Origin: DASZBX01 sp035943635
GTDB lineage: Bacteria; Actinomycetota; Actinomycetes; Streptomycetales; Catenulisporaceae
Assembly (NCBI GenBank): GCA_035943635.1
Contig: DASZBX010000035.1
Span: forward strand, 43,807-107,806
Direction: 5' to 3'
Length of the DNA: 64,000 nucleotides
Below are positions 25,825 through 33,810 of this stretch, one piece after another. The translations under genes and the position numbers were made by a program. The notes under the pieces are model-generated. The model searched no databases. It worked only from the letters and a program-made list of their open reading frames with translations, and was not told where the DNA came from. Within the stretch, counting starts at the first letter, position 1. Each line of letters starts with the position of its first letter.

Positions 25825-26012
25825 CCAAGGCCCCTCAGCTCGATCGCGTCCACGGGACACACTTCCACGCAGTCCCCGCACCCCGTGCACAAGTCCGCGC
25901 GGACCAGCAGCCGCGCCGGGCCGTCCGCGGTCCACTCGGGCCGGATCGCGTGCTCCGGGCAGGTCAGCAGGCACGCGCCGCAGCCCTGGCAGGCGCCGAC
26001 CACGGCGGTCAT
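25821..26012 (-). CDS. 2[4Fe-4S] ferredoxin in the cobalamin operon
   Basis: 63 residues with two CxxCxxC...CP clusters: CQGCGACLLTCP and CTGCGDCVEVCP. It is wedged between cbiG/cobJ and cobH with overlapping stops and starts (TGATG and ATGA), so it is part of the pathway transcript. It may deliver electrons to a corrin-ring or cobalt reduction step; no specific partner can be shown. Confidence 0.9.
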   Translation of the reverse strand: MTAVVGACQGCGACLLTCPEHAIRPEWTADGPARLLVRADLCTGCGDCVEVCPVDAIELRGLG

Positions 26013-27589
26013 CACTCCGCCCACGTGTAGCCCCGCGGGGTGACGAAGCGTCCTGCGACGATCCGGGACTGCGAGCAGCCGACCGTCACGACCGTGTACA
26101 TGTCCACCACGGCCGGGTCGAACTGACTGAGGGTGCTGATCCCATGCGTCTGGTCGGGCCGGGAGGCGTTGCGGACCCAGCCGATCGGGGTCTGCGGCGG
26201 GCGGCGGGCGGCCAGGATCTCCAGCGCGGCGGGCAGCTGCCAGTCGCGTTTGCGCGAGCGCGGATTGTAGAAGGAGACCACGAAGTCGCCCTCGGCCGCG
26301 GCCCGGATCCGGCGTTCGATCGCGGCCCACGGCGTGTGCAGGTCGGACAGCGAGATCGAGCAGTGGTCGTGGCCGAGCGGCGCGCCGAGCACGTTCGAGG
26401 CGGCGGTCGCGGCGGTGATCCCGGGGACGCAGACCACGTCGACGTCCTCGGTGTCCGCGTAGTCGAGCGTCGGGGAGGCCATCGCGTACACGCCGGCGTC
26501 GCCGGAGCCGATCAGGACCACCTGCGCCCCGGCCCGGGCCAGGTCCACCGCGGAGCGGGCCCGGGCCTCCTCGGAACCGAGGCCGGTCGCGTGCACCTGG
26601 GTGTCGACCGGCAGCAGGTCCCTGATCTGGTCGACGTACTGGTCCAGGCCGACGAGCACCGACGCGGCGCGCAGCTCCCCGGCGGCGCGCGGGGCCAGCA
26701 GGTCGCGGGCGCCGGGTCCCAGGCCCACCACGGCGAGCCGGCCGCGCGGGCGCTGCCGGGCCACGGCCGCGGTGACCATGGCCGACTTGACCTTCGGGAC
26801 GAGCAGCTCGGCCCAGGGGCGGCCGGGTCCGGCGTACCGGGCCGCGGCCTCGGCGACCGACGCGGTGCCGGTGGCCGCCTGGACCACCGCGGACGGGTTG
26901 GGCACGTCGACCGGCGCGAGCTCGGCGGCCGGGTGGAAGGCGATCGGCCAGCCGCGCCGGTCTGCCGCCGCCAGCAGGCCGGGCTCGTCGGCCTTCAGGT
27001 CGACCGAGGCGAGGGTGGCGACCTCGTCCGGGCTCAGCCCGCCGACCGCGAGGGCGGCGTCGACGGTGCTCAGGATCTCGTCCGCGGACGCGCCGCGCGA
27101 GCTGCCGACGCCGACGACCAGCGTCGGGACCACCGGCTCCGGCGCGAGCGAAGGCTCGGGCGGCAGAGGATTGACACCGGTGCTGTCGCGGGCGTTGGAG
27201 ATGACCGGCCGGCAGCGCCCGGCCGGGCAGGACAGGGCGTCGGCCACCCGGCGGGCCAGGTCGTTGGCGCCGTAGTGCCCGCCCAGCAAGGCGATCGCGT
27301 ACTCGCGCGATTCGTCCACGCACACGACCGGCGGATCAGTGGTCTTATGCCCGAGCAGCGGGGCCAGGACGCGCACGGTCGCGCCGGTGGCCAGGAACGC
27401 GATCACCGCCTCGCACTCCCGGTACGCGGTCCGCAGCGCGTCGGCGACCGACCCGGCCTCGATCGCCCGCACCTGCTCGCCCCAGCGGCGGCCCAGGTAG
27501 GCGGCCGCCTCCAGGCCGGACTCGGTCGCCCAGACCAGGCCGATGCCGTGGCGCGCGCCCGGATCCACCTCCTCGCCGTCCCGGTTCAC
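26012..27589 (-). CDS. cbiG-cobJ: Fused cobalt-precorrin-5A hydrolase (CbiG) and precorrin-3B C17-methyltransferase (CobJ)
   Basis: 525 residues. Residues 1-245 are CbiG: GLVWATESGLEAAAYL, a central VIAFLATGATVRVLAPLL, and VVGVGSSRGASADEIL opening its C-terminal domain. Residues 275-525 are a SAM-dependent CobJ/CbiH: LAVVGLGPGARDLL, LIGSGDAGVYAMASP and VPGITAATAASN. GTG 27589 overlaps the preceding stop (GTGA). Ring contraction at C20 and removal of the resulting two-carbon fragment are thus encoded in one chain. Confidence 0.92.
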   Translation of the reverse strand: MNRDGEEVDPGARHGIGLVWATESGLEAAAYLGRRWGEQVRAIEAGSVADALRTAYRECEAVIAFLATGATVRVLAPLLGHKTTDPPVVCVDESREYAIALLGGHYGANDLARRVADALSCPAGRCRPVISNARDSTGVNPLPPEPSLAPEPVVPTLVVGVGSSRGASADEILSTVDAALAVGGLSPDEVATLASVDLKADEPGLLAAADRRGWPIAFHPAAELAPVDVPNPSAVVQAATGTASVAEAAARYAGPGRPWAELLVPKVKSAMVTAAVARQRPRGRLAVVGLGPGARDLLAPRAAGELRAASVLVGLDQYVDQIRDLLPVDTQVHATGLGSEEARARSAVDLARAGAQVVLIGSGDAGVYAMASPTLDYADTEDVDVVCVPGITAATAASNVLGAPLGHDHCSISLSDLHTPWAAIERRIRAAAEGDFVVSFYNPRSRKRDWQLPAALEILAARRPPQTPIGWVRNASRPDQTHGISTLSQFDPAVVDMYTVVTVGCSQSRIVAGRFVTPRGYTWAE

Positions 27590-28938
27590 CGCGCCTCGCC
27601 CCAGATCACGAAGACCGGATTCTGCGCGGCGAAGCGGTGCGCGCCGTCGGGCAGCACCGCCAACCGGGAAGACTGCGTGAGCACTCCGTCCACCTTCCTG
27701 TCGTCTGCGGCGAGCAGCGACGCCAGCTCGCCCGCACGTTCCATCGCGGCCAGCGCCGCCACCACCCGCCTCGGCCGGAGCCCGAGCACGGCGCGGACCG
27801 TGTCCAGGCCGCCGCCGCCGACGAACACCGCGTCCGGGCGGGGCAGCCCGGCCAGCGCCCCGGGCATCCGGCCGGGCACCACGGCCACCGCCGGGCCGAC
27901 GGCGTGCGCGGCCGCGTTGGCCGAGATCCGGTGGCAGGACTCGGGATCCTGCTCGACGGCGATCACGGCCGCGCCGAAGCGGGCGCACTCGATCCCGACC
28001 GATCCGGACCCGGCGCCCAGGTCCCAGACCAGGTCGCCCGGGCCGGGGGCCAGCCGGGGCAGGACCAGCGCACGCACCTCGGCCTTGGTGATCATCGAGT
28101 CGCGGTGGGCGAATCCGGATTCCGGCAGCGCCCAGCCGGCCGGGTTCGGGGGGCGGCCGGCCAGCCAGCTCTTGGCGGACGTCGCGCGGCCCGGGTCCAG
28201 GCACAGGACCACGTTCGGGTCCGCCCAGTCGTCCCGCGCGGCGGCCTCGGCCAGGCCGGCCCGGCGGACCGATTCGTCCGGCGAGCCGAGCCGCTCGGCC
28301 ACGACCAGGACCCGGTCCGGCGCGCAGCGCGGGTCGGACAACAGCTCGCGGGCCAGTTCGCGCGGCCCGGCGTGCGGGGCGGTGAGCACGGCCACCTTGC
28401 CGTGGGCCCGGCACAGGTTCGCCACCCGGCGCAGGTCGCGCTCGCCGTCGCCGTGCGCGGACGCGATCAGGGCGTCGTCCCAGGACTCGCCGATCCGGGC
28501 GAAGGCCGTCGCGATGGAGGAGACCGCAGGCAGCACGATCGGATCGAATCCGCGGTCGCGCAGGGCTCGGACGATGCCGAAGTAGCCCGGATCGCCGCTG
28601 GCCAGGACGACCGTGTGGCCTTCGTGCGCGGCGATGGCGTCGAGCGCCGGGGCGAGTCGGCCCAACACGATCCGGGCCGGGTCGGGAACGCCGGTCGGCC
28701 CGGCCGCAGCGCAAGCGCAGGCAGCGGCGGCAGCGTCCAGGTGACGTGCGCCGCCGACGAGAAGGGTCGCGCTCGCGAGGGCGGCGAACGCAGCCGGGGA
28801 GAACGCAGAGCCGTCCCAGCCGATGACGGTGATCCGTCGGCGGGAGACGTCGCCAGGCACGGCATCGGGAGCAGCCGAATGCCCAGCCACCGGCACGGCC
28901 GAGGTTCCAGCCGAAGGAATCGGCCCGGATATCGTCAC
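27586..28938 (-). CDS. cobL: Precorrin-6Y C5,15-methyltransferase (decarboxylating), CbiE-CbiT fusion
   Basis: 450 residues from GTG 28938 (GTGA overlap with cbiD). After a 35-residue disordered start, residues 38-245 are the CbiE methyltransferase (ITVIGWDGSAFSP, LASGDPGYFGI). Residues 265-450 are CbiT, with the Rossmann motif LVWDLGAGSGSVGIECARFG and VFVGGGG. The two methylations at C5 and C15 and the decarboxylation are done by one protein, as in CobL. Confidence 0.93.
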   Translation of the reverse strand: MTISGPIPSAGTSAVPVAGHSAAPDAVPGDVSRRRITVIGWDGSAFSPAAFAALASATLLVGGARHLDAAAAACACAAAGPTGVPDPARIVLGRLAPALDAIAAHEGHTVVLASGDPGYFGIVRALRDRGFDPIVLPAVSSIATAFARIGESWDDALIASAHGDGERDLRRVANLCRAHGKVAVLTAPHAGPRELARELLSDPRCAPDRVLVVAERLGSPDESVRRAGLAEAAARDDWADPNVVLCLDPGRATSAKSWLAGRPPNPAGWALPESGFAHRDSMITKAEVRALVLPRLAPGPGDLVWDLGAGSGSVGIECARFGAAVIAVEQDPESCHRISANAAAHAVGPAVAVVPGRMPGALAGLPRPDAVFVGGGGLDTVRAVLGLRPRRVVAALAAMERAGELASLLAADDRKVDGVLTQSSRLAVLPDGAHRFAAQNPVFVIWGEAR

Positions 28939-30215
28939 GACCGGGCCTCCCGCCAGCGGCGGCTCGCGCCGACGACCGCCATGCCGGTGAAGTCGACCAT
29001 GGCCACCCGCGCGCGCACCGAGCCGCCGGCGTGCTCGCGGGCGAAGCGTTCGAGCACCTCGGCCACCTGCTCGCACACGGCGTCGGCGCACACGTCGAGC
29101 ACCCCGGCCGCCTCCCAGATCTGGTACACGTGCCGGGCAGTGTTCGCCGCCCGGACTTGGTCGATCAGCTCGGCCGGACAGCCCATCCGCTCGGTCACCG
29201 CGGCCAAGACATCCATGTCGACCGCGGACCGCGTGTAATGCGTCATCAGTACCCCGGCCGCGAGCTTGGCCAGCTTGCCGGCCATGCCGACGAACGCCAC
29301 GTCCCGGACCTCGTGCTCCACCGCCCGCTGCAACGCGGCGCCGGTGAAGTCGCCGACCTCCACGAAGCTCACCTCGGGCAGCCCGGGCAGCAACGCCATC
29401 GCGCCCTTCTCGGTCCGGCCACCGGTACACAGCACCACCATCGGTCCGGCAGGCGCCGCAGAATCGGACCCGACCCCGGCACCAGCGCCGACAGCCTCCT
29501 CGGCCGACTGCGCCGCGAGCACGCTGACCGCCTGTTCCACCGACGCCCGCCACGCCGCGGTGGAGAACGGCCGGACGATCCCGGTCGTGCCCAGGATCGA
29601 GATGCCGCCGAGGATGCCCAGCCGCCGGTTCGTGGTCTTGCGGGCCATCACCTCGCCGCCCGGGACCGAGATCACCACCCGCAGCCCGCGCCCGGCCGCG
29701 GCCAGGGCCTCCAGGTCCGCCGCCTCGCCGACCGCCCGGCCGATCATCGCGCGCGGCACCGGGTTGATCGCCGGGGCCCCGACCTCCAGGCCCAGGCCCG
29801 GTTTGGTCACCACGCCCACGCCCTCGCCGCCGTCCAGGTCCAGGCCCGGGCGCTCGCGCCAGCCGACGGTAGCGGTCAGGCGGGCGCCGTGGGTCACGTC
29901 CGGGTCGTCCCCGGCGTCCTTGACCACGACCGCCTGCGCCCGGTCGCCGGCCGCGGACAGCTCGCAGCGCTCGACCGCGAACGTGACCCGCTGCGTCCAG
30001 CGGCCGTCCTTGCCGGGCAGCGCGATCTCGACCTCGGTCGGCGCGGCGCCGGTGACCAGGGCCAACGTGGCGGCCTTCGCGGCGGCGCTCGCGCACGACC
30101 CGGTGGTCCAGCCGCTGCGCAGCGCCTTGCCGTCGCGTTCCTTCATCGTCCGCGGCAGGTCGGGGCTGCGCAGCTCGGGACCGCGCGGCTCGGCGGGAAT
30201 GTGGTGCTCGGACAT
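28935..30215 (-). CDS. cbiD: Cobalt-precorrin-5B C1-methyltransferase
   Basis: 426 residues, somewhat longer than the usual 370-390 because of an N-terminal extension and an Ala/Gly-rich insert near residue 245. LRSGWTTGSCASAAAKAA (residues 32-49) is the family signature. INPVPRAMI, TTNRRLGILGGISILGTTGIV and FVGMAGKLAKLAAGV follow. CbiD belongs to the anaerobic-type route and replaces CobF here; no CobF is seen. Confidence 0.94.
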   Translation of the reverse strand: MSEHHIPAEPRGPELRSPDLPRTMKERDGKALRSGWTTGSCASAAAKAATLALVTGAAPTEVEIALPGKDGRWTQRVTFAVERCELSAAGDRAQAVVVKDAGDDPDVTHGARLTATVGWRERPGLDLDGGEGVGVVTKPGLGLEVGAPAINPVPRAMIGRAVGEAADLEALAAAGRGLRVVISVPGGEVMARKTTNRRLGILGGISILGTTGIVRPFSTAAWRASVEQAVSVLAAQSAEEAVGAGAGVGSDSAAPAGPMVVLCTGGRTEKGAMALLPGLPEVSFVEVGDFTGAALQRAVEHEVRDVAFVGMAGKLAKLAAGVLMTHYTRSAVDMDVLAAVTERMGCPAELIDQVRAANTARHVYQIWEAAGVLDVCADAVCEQVAEVLERFAREHAGGSVRARVAMVDFTGMAVVGASRRWREARS

Positions 30216-30227
30216 GGTCCCCGGATA

Positions 30228-31067
30228 CTACTTCGCCGCGCGCAGCTCGGCCCGCGCGGCCGGGTCGGCGCGGCGGTGGCCGTGGAAGTGGCCCGGGTGG
30301 TACAGGTGCGAGCGGGTGCCCGCGGAGCCGAGCGCGGGGCCGATCAGGAACAGGGTGTGCTTCCAGAGCTTGCGCTCCTTCACGGTCCGCTCCAGCGTCT
30401 CGATCGTGCAGTAGGCGATCTGCTCGTCCGGCCAGGTGGCCCGGGACGCGACGATCACCGGCGTGTCCGCGGCGTACCCGCCGGCCAGCAGCTCGGCGGC
30501 CAGCTGGCCGGAGCGCGCGGCGGACAGGAACACGGCCATCGTGGTGCCGTGCGCGGCGAAGGCGCGGATCGACTCGCCCGGCGGCATCGGGGTCTTGCCG
30601 CCCTCCAGCCGGGTCAGGATCACCGACTGGGCCACCTCCGGGATGGTCAGCTCGCGCTGGGCGATCGCGGCCACCGCGAACACCGCCGACACGCCCGGGA
30701 CCACCTCGGTCTCCAGGCCGAGTTCGCGGGCCCGCTCCAGCTGCTCCTGCACGGCGCCCCACATGGCCGGATCCCCGGAGTGCACGCGGGCGACGAGCAG
30801 GCCCTCGGCGGCGGCCCGCTGGTAGTACGGCAGCACGCCCTCGATCGGCAGCGCGGCCGAGTCGACGATCTCGGCGTCGGGGCGGGCGTGCTCCAGGATC
30901 TCGGCCTGGACCAGGCTGGAGGCCCAGATCACGATGTCCGCGGCGCCGATCGCCCGGGCCCCGCGCAGGGTGATCAGGTCGGCGGCGCCGGGCCCGGCCC
31001 CGATGAAGACGACCTTGCCGGCGGCCGGGGAGTCGGGGGCGGCCGGAGCCTGGGTCGGGTCGGTCAC
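30228..31067 (-). CDS. cobM: Precorrin-4 C11-methyltransferase
   Basis: 279 residues from GTG 31067, which overlaps the cobI stop (GTGA). VVFIGAGPGAADLITLRGARAI near residue 20 and ARVHSGDPAMWGAVQEQL near 95 are the tetrapyrrole methylase SAM-binding motifs. VPGVSAVFAVAAI and HTLFLIGPAL complete the fold. The last 25 residues, rich in His and Arg, are outside the domain. Confidence 0.94.
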   Translation of the reverse strand: MTDPTQAPAAPDSPAAGKVVFIGAGPGAADLITLRGARAIGAADIVIWASSLVQAEILEHARPDAEIVDSAALPIEGVLPYYQRAAAEGLLVARVHSGDPAMWGAVQEQLERARELGLETEVVPGVSAVFAVAAIAQRELTIPEVAQSVILTRLEGGKTPMPPGESIRAFAAHGTTMAVFLSAARSGQLAAELLAGGYAADTPVIVASRATWPDEQIAYCTIETLERTVKERKLWKHTLFLIGPALGSAGTRSHLYHPGHFHGHRRADPAARAELRAAK

Positions 31068-31792
31068 AGTGAGCCTCCGCGCTCTCCGCGCGTCGGCGGA
31101 ATGATCAGGGTGGTGAAATACGGGGCCCGGCCGGCCGGGGCCTCGGTGAGCGGGCCGATCCGTTCGTCCGGCAGGCCGAGGTCGGTGCCGAGCACGGCGC
31201 CCGGCGCGCGCCCGGCGGCGCGGACCACGGCGGCCAGCTCGTCCAGGTGCCGCCCGCCCTTGTAGACGACCACGGTCCCGGGCCGGGCGAGCGCGTCGGC
31301 GACCTGGTCGAGCCCGGCGGTGGCCGGGATCAGGGTCAGCGGTTCCCGGCCCTCGACCAGTGGCAGCGCCACCCGCCCGGCCAGGTCCTGCAGCGCCGTG
31401 ATGCCCGGAACAGTGTGGATGTACACTGACGGATCGAGCCCTGCGACGGTCTGCGCGAGGTAGCCGAAGGTCGAGTACACGTTCGGATCCCCGAGCGTGG
31501 CGAAGGCGATCCGGGTCGCCCCGGCTTCGAAGGCGCCGAGCACGGCCTGCCCGGCCGCGTCCCAGGCGGCCTGGCGCTCGGCGCTCGCACCGCGGGTGTC
31601 TTCGAGGGCGAACACGAGCCGCCGCGCCTGCACGCCGGTGGCCGCCAGCACGATCTCCTCGGCCCGGGACGGCTGGTCCGCCGCGGTGCTCGGGGCGTAG
31701 ACGACGTCGGCCTCGCGCAGGATCCGGACCGCCTTGACCGTCAGCAGCTCCGGATCGCCCGGGCCGACCCCGACCCCGATCAGGCTGCGCAT
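31064..31792 (-). CDS. cobI: Precorrin-2 C20-methyltransferase
   Basis: 242 residues of the tetrapyrrole methylase family: LIGVGVGPGDPELLTVKAVRI at the start, IAFATLGDPNVYSTFGYL near 95 and HTVPGITALQDLAG near 125, the CobI/CbiL pattern. ATG 31792 overlaps the end of cobB by 13 nt. It commits precorrin-2 to the corrin pathway. Confidence 0.94.
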   Translation of the reverse strand: MRSLIGVGVGPGDPELLTVKAVRILREADVVYAPSTAADQPSRAEEIVLAATGVQARRLVFALEDTRGASAERQAAWDAAGQAVLGAFEAGATRIAFATLGDPNVYSTFGYLAQTVAGLDPSVYIHTVPGITALQDLAGRVALPLVEGREPLTLIPATAGLDQVADALARPGTVVVYKGGRHLDELAAVVRAAGRAPGAVLGTDLGLPDERIGPLTEAPAGRAPYFTTLIIPPTRGERGGSL

Positions 31793-33192
31793 GCGGCCGC
31801 CTCGAGCAGTCGGCGGACGACCCCGGGCTGCCCGGCCCAGTGCGTGTGCAGGTAGGAGGCGTGCACACCGCCCTGGACGAACCCGTCCCGGGCGCCCTGC
31901 CACAGCCACGCGGGCTGCGCGCCGGAGCCGGGCTCGACCCGGGTCCGGTGGAATTCGTGCCCGGACACGCGGGCCCCGGCTTCGCAGAGCACGGAGTCGT
32001 GCGGAGCCACCGCCTCGCGGTAGCCGAGGGTCAGCCGGTCGGTCATCCGCGCGTGCACGTCTAAGACCCCGCACATCGGCGCATCGTCCAAAGACGAAGC
32101 CAGGTAAAGCAATCCGGCGCACTCGGCCGCGATCACGCCGCCGCGTTCGGCCAGCGCGCGGACCTGCTCGCGCAGCGGCTCGTTCGCGGACAGCGCGGGC
32201 GCGTAGACCTCGGGGAACCCGCCGCCGATGACCAGCGCGGCGGTTCCGTCCGGGAGCTTCTCATCATGTAAGGGGTCGAATGGGGCCACCCGCGCGCCGC
32301 CGGCCGCGAGCAGTTCGGCGTGCTCGGCGTAGGAGAAGGTGAAGGCCGGGCCCGCGGCGACGGCGACCACGAGCTCGCGCCGCGGCGTGGGCGACGACGC
32401 TGCCAGTTCGTCCATCGCGCTCTGCGGAGTCCAGTCGCGCACCGGCAGCGCCGGGGCGCCGGCCGCGATCCGCTCGATCCGGTCCAGGTCGAGCGCGGAC
32501 GCGGTCAGCTCGGCCAGCGCCCGCACCACCGCGACCGCCTCCGGGGCCCGCTCGGCCACCGGGACCAGGCCCAGGTGCCGGGCCGGGACCGCCGCCGCGT
32601 CGCTGCGCCGCAGCGCGCCGAGCACCGGCAGGCCGATCTCCTCCAGCGCCTCGTCCAGGATCTGCCGGTGCCGGTCCGAGCCGATCCGGTTCAAGATCAC
32701 CCCGGCCAGGCGCACCCTCGGGTCGAAGGAGCGGAACCCGTGCGCCAGCGCGGCGATCGACCGGCCCTGCGCGGCGGCGTCCACGACCAGCAGCACCGGC
32801 GCGTCGATCAGCTGCGCGACGTGCGCCGTGGACGCGAACCGCCCGCGCCCGGCGGCCCCGTCGTACAGGCCCATCACGCCTTCCACGATCGCCAGGTCCG
32901 CCCCGGCCGAACCGTGCCCGAACAGGTCGCGCACCCGCTCCTCGCCGACCAGGAACGGGTCCAGGTTGCGGCCCGGCCGGCCCGCGGCCAGCGCGTGATA
33001 GCCGGGGTCGATGTAGTCCGGGCCGACCTTGAACGGCGCGACCCGCCGCCCGCGCGCCGCGAACGCCGCGATCAGGCCGGTGGCGATGGTGGTCTTCCCG
33101 TGCCCGGACGCGGGCGCGGCGATCACCAGCCGCGGCATCCCGGCCGGCCGGGCCGGGGCGGCGGCGCTGGCGCTGGCGTCGGCGGAGCTCAC
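31780..33192 (-). CDS. cobB: Cobyrinate / hydrogenobyrinate a,c-diamide synthase
   Basis: 470 residues. VIAAPASGHGKTTIATGLIAAF (P-loop, near residue 24) and VGPDYIDPGYH belong to the ATP-dependent amidoligase domain. From about 265, the glutaminase domain has AAECAGLLYL with the nucleophile Cys and GHEFHRTRV with its His. It amidates the a and c side chains using glutamine. GTG 33192 overlaps the cobO stop (GTGA); a methionine 18 codons in is an alternative start. Confidence 0.94.
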   Translation of the reverse strand: MSSADASASAAAPARPAGMPRLVIAAPASGHGKTTIATGLIAAFAARGRRVAPFKVGPDYIDPGYHALAAGRPGRNLDPFLVGEERVRDLFGHGSAGADLAIVEGVMGLYDGAAGRGRFASTAHVAQLIDAPVLLVVDAAAQGRSIAALAHGFRSFDPRVRLAGVILNRIGSDRHRQILDEALEEIGLPVLGALRRSDAAAVPARHLGLVPVAERAPEAVAVVRALAELTASALDLDRIERIAAGAPALPVRDWTPQSAMDELAASSPTPRRELVVAVAAGPAFTFSYAEHAELLAAGGARVAPFDPLHDEKLPDGTAALVIGGGFPEVYAPALSANEPLREQVRALAERGGVIAAECAGLLYLASSLDDAPMCGVLDVHARMTDRLTLGYREAVAPHDSVLCEAGARVSGHEFHRTRVEPGSGAQPAWLWQGARDGFVQGGVHASYLHTHWAGQPGVVRRLLEAAACAA

Positions 33193-33809
33193 CACTCGAT
33201 CCCTTTCTGGCCCTTCTGTCCGGTGTCCATCGGGTGCTTGACCTTCGTCATCTCGGTGACCAGGTCGGCGGCGTCGAGCAGGGCGGGCGCGGCGTCCCGG
33301 CCGGTGATCACCACGTGCTGGCTGCCCGGCCGGTCGCGCAGCACCCCGACCACCTCGGCCACGTCGATCCACCCCCACTTGAGCGGGTAGGTGAACTCGT
33401 CGAGCACGTAGAACCGGTAGGTCTCGGCGGCCAGGTCGGCCTTGATCCGCTCCCAGCCGGCCCGCGCGTTCTCCGCCTGCTGCTCCGGGTCCGTGTGCAG
33501 GTCGTGCTGGATCCAGGACCAGCCCTCGCCCATCCGGTGCCAGTCCACCGGCGCGCCGACCCCGGTCGCCGCGTGCAGCTCGGCCAGGGACTGGTACGCG
33601 CTCTCCTCGCCGATCCGCCACTTCGCCGACTTCACGAACTGGAACACCCCGATCGGCCAGCCCTGGTTCCAAGCCCGCAGGGCCAGCCCGAACGCGGCGG
33701 TGGTCTTGCCCTTGCCGTGCCCGGTGTGCACGATCACCAGCGCGCGGTTGCGCCGCTGCCGGGTGGTCAGGCCGTCCTCGGGCACGTGGGTGGGTTGTCC
33801 TTGCGGCAT
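33189..33809 (-). CDS. cobO: Cob(I)yrinic acid a,c-diamide adenosyltransferase
   Basis: 206 residues of the CobA/CobO family. VIVHTGHGKGKTTAAFGLAL (P-loop at 30-37) is followed by VLDEFTYPLKWGW and HVVITGRDA, all family signatures. It attaches the 5'-deoxyadenosyl ligand to the reduced corrinoid, after cobalt insertion. ATG 33809 sits one base past the chlID stop. Confidence 0.95.
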   Translation of the reverse strand: MPQGQPTHVPEDGLTTRQRRNRALVIVHTGHGKGKTTAAFGLALRAWNQGWPIGVFQFVKSAKWRIGEESAYQSLAELHAATGVGAPVDWHRMGEGWSWIQHDLHTDPEQQAENARAGWERIKADLAAETYRFYVLDEFTYPLKWGWIDVAEVVGVLRDRPGSQHVVITGRDAAPALLDAADLVTEMTKVKHPMDTGQKGQKGIEW

Positions 33810-33810
33810 C

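Noticed and set aside
25787..28585. 932-residue + strand frame across cobH to cobL
   Set aside because: Antisense of an overlapping operon in which each gene has known motifs.
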